Source: Pseudomonas lundensis
Lineage (GTDB): Bacteria > Pseudomonadota > Gammaproteobacteria > Pseudomonadales > Pseudomonadaceae
Assembly (NCBI RefSeq): GCF_001042985.1
Contig: NZ_JYKY01000033.1
Coordinates: 1 to 42,936 of the forward strand
Length of the DNA stretch: 42,936 nt
Direction: 5' to 3'
Position numbers and translations under genes: made by a program. Every line of letters begins with the position of its first letter. The stretch's first letter is position 1. The notes below the pieces were generated by a model that worked only from the letters and a program-made list of their open reading frames with translations, was not told the origin of the DNA and did no database searches. Shown piece after piece: positions 40,745-42,936 of the stretch.

Positions 40745-41482
40745 ATGAGCAACACCCCATTCGATCCGTCGAAATTCACGGTACCGAAAGCCAAACCGGT
40801 GCCGGTAATTCTGTTGCTCGATATCAGCGGCAGCATGGAGAGCGAAGGAAAAATCCACAGTTTGAATGATGCTGTACGCGATATGCTCAATGTGTTCCAG
40901 GACACAGAGAGCGGTGAGACTGAAATCTGGGTTTCGATCATCACTTTCGGTGCACAAGTCGAGCTGCATCAGCCGCTGATCAGTGCTGGCGACATCCGTT
41001 GGCAGGACCTTTCAGCGGGTGGGATGACGCCGCTCGGTGTCGCCCTCAAGATGGCGAAAGCGATGATTGAGGATAAGGATGTCGTGCCATCACGCGCCTA
41101 TCGCCCCACGGTTGTGTTGGTCTCCGATGGGCAGCCGAGCGACGATTGGGAAGGCCCGTTGAATGCGTTCGTCAACGATGGACGCTCCGCAAAATGCGAC
41201 CGCATGGCGATGGCCATCGGTGCCGGTGCAGACGAGGCTGTACTCGGAAAATTCATTGAAGGTACTGCGAACGTTCTCTTCTACTCCGAGAACGCTAAAC
41301 AGCTACGGGATTTCTTCAAGTTCGTCACCATGTCGGTGACCATTCGCACAAAGTCACAGACGCCGAATATCCTGCCTGATGCGAGCGTCATTGATATCCA
41401 GCCAGCCACGATCGACGCTCGGCAGGAGCATGTGAAATCGGTGACACCGAAATCCTCGGATGAAGATGGAGGATATTGGTAA
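40745..41482 (+). CDS. Von Willebrand factor A (TerY-like) protein
   Basis: The 245-residue cytoplasmic vWA domain has a complete metal-ion adhesion site: DISGSM (~24-29), Thr in GGMTPLG (~96) and Asp in LVSDGQPSDDW (~127). A polar tail (KSVTPKSSDEDGGYW) follows. It resembles TerY-type vWA proteins that act as assembly or phospho-signalling scaffolds. AAGGAG lies eight bases before ATG 40745. Its stop overlaps the next start (TAATG), so the two are coupled. No ter genes are visible. Confidence 0.85.
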   Translation: MSNTPFDPSKFTVPKAKPVPVILLLDISGSMESEGKIHSLNDAVRDMLNVFQDTESGETEIWVSIITFGAQVELHQPLISAGDIRWQDLSAGGMTPLGVALKMAKAMIEDKDVVPSRAYRPTVVLVSDGQPSDDWEGPLNAFVNDGRSAKCDRMAMAIGAGADEAVLGKFIEGTANVLFYSENAKQLRDFFKFVTMSVTIRTKSQTPNILPDASVIDIQPATIDARQEHVKSVTPKSSDEDGGYW

Positions 41483-41751
41483 TGGCACAGGCAATCGCAG
41501 ACCCGGACGAACTCGAGCGCTTTGCGTATTCGTTGCAACAGTTCACTGATTCACTCAACGATGCCGTCAGCAGCCTTAACGGTGCATTCGCTTCGCTCGG
41601 TGACACTTGGCAGGACGATAAACGAGCGCAGTTTGAAGAAGAGTACAACGCGCTCCTCCAGCAGCTGCATCAGTTCGATGCCAACGTGACAGAGCAGGTT
41701 CCGTACTTGAACGCACTTGCCTCACGCCTGCGCGATTACTTGCAAAGCTAG
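41482..41751 (+). CDS. WXG100-like small helical protein
   Basis: The 89-residue protein is a helical hairpin: helix 1 (PDELERFAYSLQQFTDSLND), a turn with LGDTWQDDKRAQF, and helix 2 (EEEYNALLQQLHQFDANVTE). The WQD at the turn, the length and the amphipathic pattern are those of WXG100/ESAT-6 proteins, with Asp in place of Gly. It is coupled to the vWA gene upstream (TAATG). WXG100 proteins normally belong to type VII secretion of Gram-positives, so its presence in a Gram-negative island operon is unusual. Confidence 0.65.
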   Translation: MAQAIADPDELERFAYSLQQFTDSLNDAVSSLNGAFASLGDTWQDDKRAQFEEEYNALLQQLHQFDANVTEQVPYLNALASRLRDYLQS

Positions 41752-41767
41752 GGGCGCGGGAGTCGCA

Positions 41768-42814
41768 ATGGCACAGGTTTCAATTGGACAAGTGGAGAAT
41801 CTGGAAGACCTCGTGCGCGGATTGCAGTCCGTACTCGAGGTACTGGAATCCTCATGCCGCGAACAGATCGCTTTTGCGGAACAGAAATCCGAAGAAGCTC
41901 GCGACGAAACACAGAACAGCGAGAGCTTGTTGGACAGTGCCACCCGGCAAGAGCAGGCAGTGCAGCAAGAAGTTGATGACGCTCAGGAGGCGTTGGCCAG
42001 CAGTCAAAGTGCGCTCGATTCCGCCCAATATTCGCTGTCGGCCTGCCTTTCTCAACCGAGTGATGATGATGAAACTCATCCCGACTGCTCCGATGAGTAC
42101 GCTTGCGTTGCTGACTTCGAAGCCGATGTCGAGCAGGCTCAAGGCATGCTGGAACAAGCAAAAGCAGATTTCGAGCTAGCCACGGAAAATCGTCAAGCGA
42201 TGGAACAGCGCCTGGAACTCGCGAGACAGGCGCAAGCGATGGCGGAACAAACGCTGGTACAGGCTCAACAGGAATGCAATGCACGGCTGGCATCTGTCGG
42301 CCGGGCTGTTGAAGTTGGCACTGCTCGGTTGACTGCCGCACAACAGGCACTGAATGCATACCTGGCGACGAATCCGTCCGCTGGACAGTTTCATGCCTGG
42401 CTGAAATGGGACCCCACTCAACAGGGCGGCCCCATCACACCGGACATATTGCGAGACCGGATGAACCTGTCGTCAGAACATCAACGGATGCTTCAGGACT
42501 ATCTATACGACCGCAACCCTGGGTATCGGAAACTGGTTGACCGCTATCGCGGCCAATGGGCAGACGCGAAGGGCGACGCCGAGCGCAACATCGTCGCACG
42601 CAAGGCTCGTATACATCTGAGTGGTGAATTTGGGGAGCAAATAGCGCGGCACGCACTTGCACCTCTGGGCGGACGAATCGAGACACAAGGTCGCACGTTC
42701 GTTGGCGACGATGGACGCTACACAAAAACAGATCTACTGATAACCGACTTACGAGTCCCGATCATTTTGGGACGTGGCGAGGGCATGGGAGCTCCTGTGG
42801 GAGGCTCGCTGAAC
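41768..42814 (+). pseudogene. Coiled-coil protein with C-terminal domain, cut by an IS
   Basis: An open frame from ATG 41768, 16 bp after the WXG-like gene, encodes about 349 residues before the IS. Residues ~1-200 form a long Gln/Glu/Ala coiled coil broken by an acidic Cys-containing loop (DDDETHPDCSDEYACVAD). A folded domain follows (DRNPGYRKLVDRYRGQW to GRYTKTDLLITDLRVPII and GMGAPVGGSL). The KTD-hydrophobic pattern may be the Asp strand of a PD-(D/E)XK nuclease, with the E-x-K part lost. The frame runs on into IS sequence without a stop. Confidence 0.6.
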
Positions 42815-42936
42815 TGGTCAAGTAATCCCGGACACCATTTACGGTGCTTATGCCGCTTTTTGCTCCATGGCTATTGGCGACAGGTAGTTGTTGTAGCTGT
42901 GGAGCCTGGTGCGGTTGTAGTACATGAAGAATCGCA
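42815..42936 (-). mobile_element. End of an IS3-family insertion sequence
   Basis: From TGGTCAAGTAATCCCGGACA at 42815 the sequence leaves the coiled-coil gene and becomes the 3' end of an IS3-type element carried on the minus strand. The boundary at 42815 is judged from the repeat-like terminus and the transposase stop 33 bp inside. The other end is outside the window. Confidence 0.7.
42848..42936 (-). CDS. IS3-family transposase (OrfB), C-terminal end
   Basis: The minus strand encodes RFFMYYNRTRLHSYNNYLSP then IAMEQKAA and a TAA stop at 42850-42848. The YNxxRxHxxxxYLSP pattern is the conserved C-terminus of IS3-family DDE transposases. The rest lies right of the window. Confidence 0.85.
   Translation of the reverse strand, partial: RFFMYYNRTRLHSYNNYLSPIAMEQKAA

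Noticed and set aside
40745..41482. Tellurite resistance (ter) operon
   Set aside because: The vWA protein is TerY-like, but no TerD-family, TerC, kinase or PP2C partner is present in the window.

Overview
This is accessory DNA from a Pseudomonas-like gammaproteobacterium. The calls rest on recognisable Pseudomonas-type gene families (CopABCD, PtrA-like proteins, ArsH/ArsJ, DmeF), on CopR-type operators, and on the 3' half of a tRNA-Pro(GGG) next to an integrase. The window is a metal and metalloid resistance island joined to a second tRNA-targeted integrative element. It is cut at both ends by insertion sequences: the start of an IS5-family transposase at 1-60 and the end of an IS3-family transposase at 42848-42936.

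Region 1 (1-15.3 kb) is a copper block: copCD, the sensor/regulator pair copRS, two PtrA-like small periplasmic proteins, a CopI-like cupredoxin, a DUF2933 membrane peptide with a Cu+ P-type ATPase, a CopZ-like chaperone, and copA, a Met/His-rich peptide, copB, a cytochrome c and a DUF411 protein. Five matches to the CopR operator TGACA-N5-GTAAT lie in front of copC, copR and the divergent PtrA-like gene, the cupredoxin, the second PtrA-like gene and copA, so the block looks like one CopRS regulon. Between the ATPase and copZ lies a GC-rich beta-carbonic anhydrase gene. It is flanked by inverted arrays of four TTGCA-centred repeats spaced 21-23 bp, which looks like a transposase-less cassette. 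A frameshifted orphan flgB follows copZ.

Region 2 (15.4-23.8 kb) handles cobalt and nickel: dmeF with an RcnR-type repressor, an NreB-like MFS exporter, an InrS/CsoR-type repressor, and a HupE/UreJ-family membrane protein with two anchored partners. Two nearly identical C-tract/G-tract palindromes mark the exporter promoter and the repressor/HupE promoter. After this come a short lipoprotein frame with a poly-C tract, metal-binding small proteins, and a second DUF2933-ATPase pair in which the ATPase is cut after its YHS domain. That stump joins a LysR fragment and then a truncated DUF190 gene.

Region 3 (24.0-24.6 kb) is crcB (fluoride export) behind a fluoride riboswitch. Region 4 (25.3-36.8 kb) is a large arsenic block: arsC-like, arsR, arsC, acr3, arsH, a Cys-phosphatase, GAPDH and arsJ in one operon. 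Next come arsN1 with a flavoprotein and an MFS carrier under a Cys-rich MarR repressor (three shared operators), then arsO with its own ArsR.

Region 5 (36.9-42.9 kb) begins with a terminator, the tRNA-Pro 3' fragment and a tyrosine integrase. A short cargo operon follows: WYL-domain regulator, von Willebrand A protein, WXG100-like 89-residue protein, and a coiled-coil protein whose C-terminal domain is cut by the IS3 element. I do not recognise this operon as a named system. It is the best candidate here for something undescribed, possibly a phage-defence or contact-toxin module.
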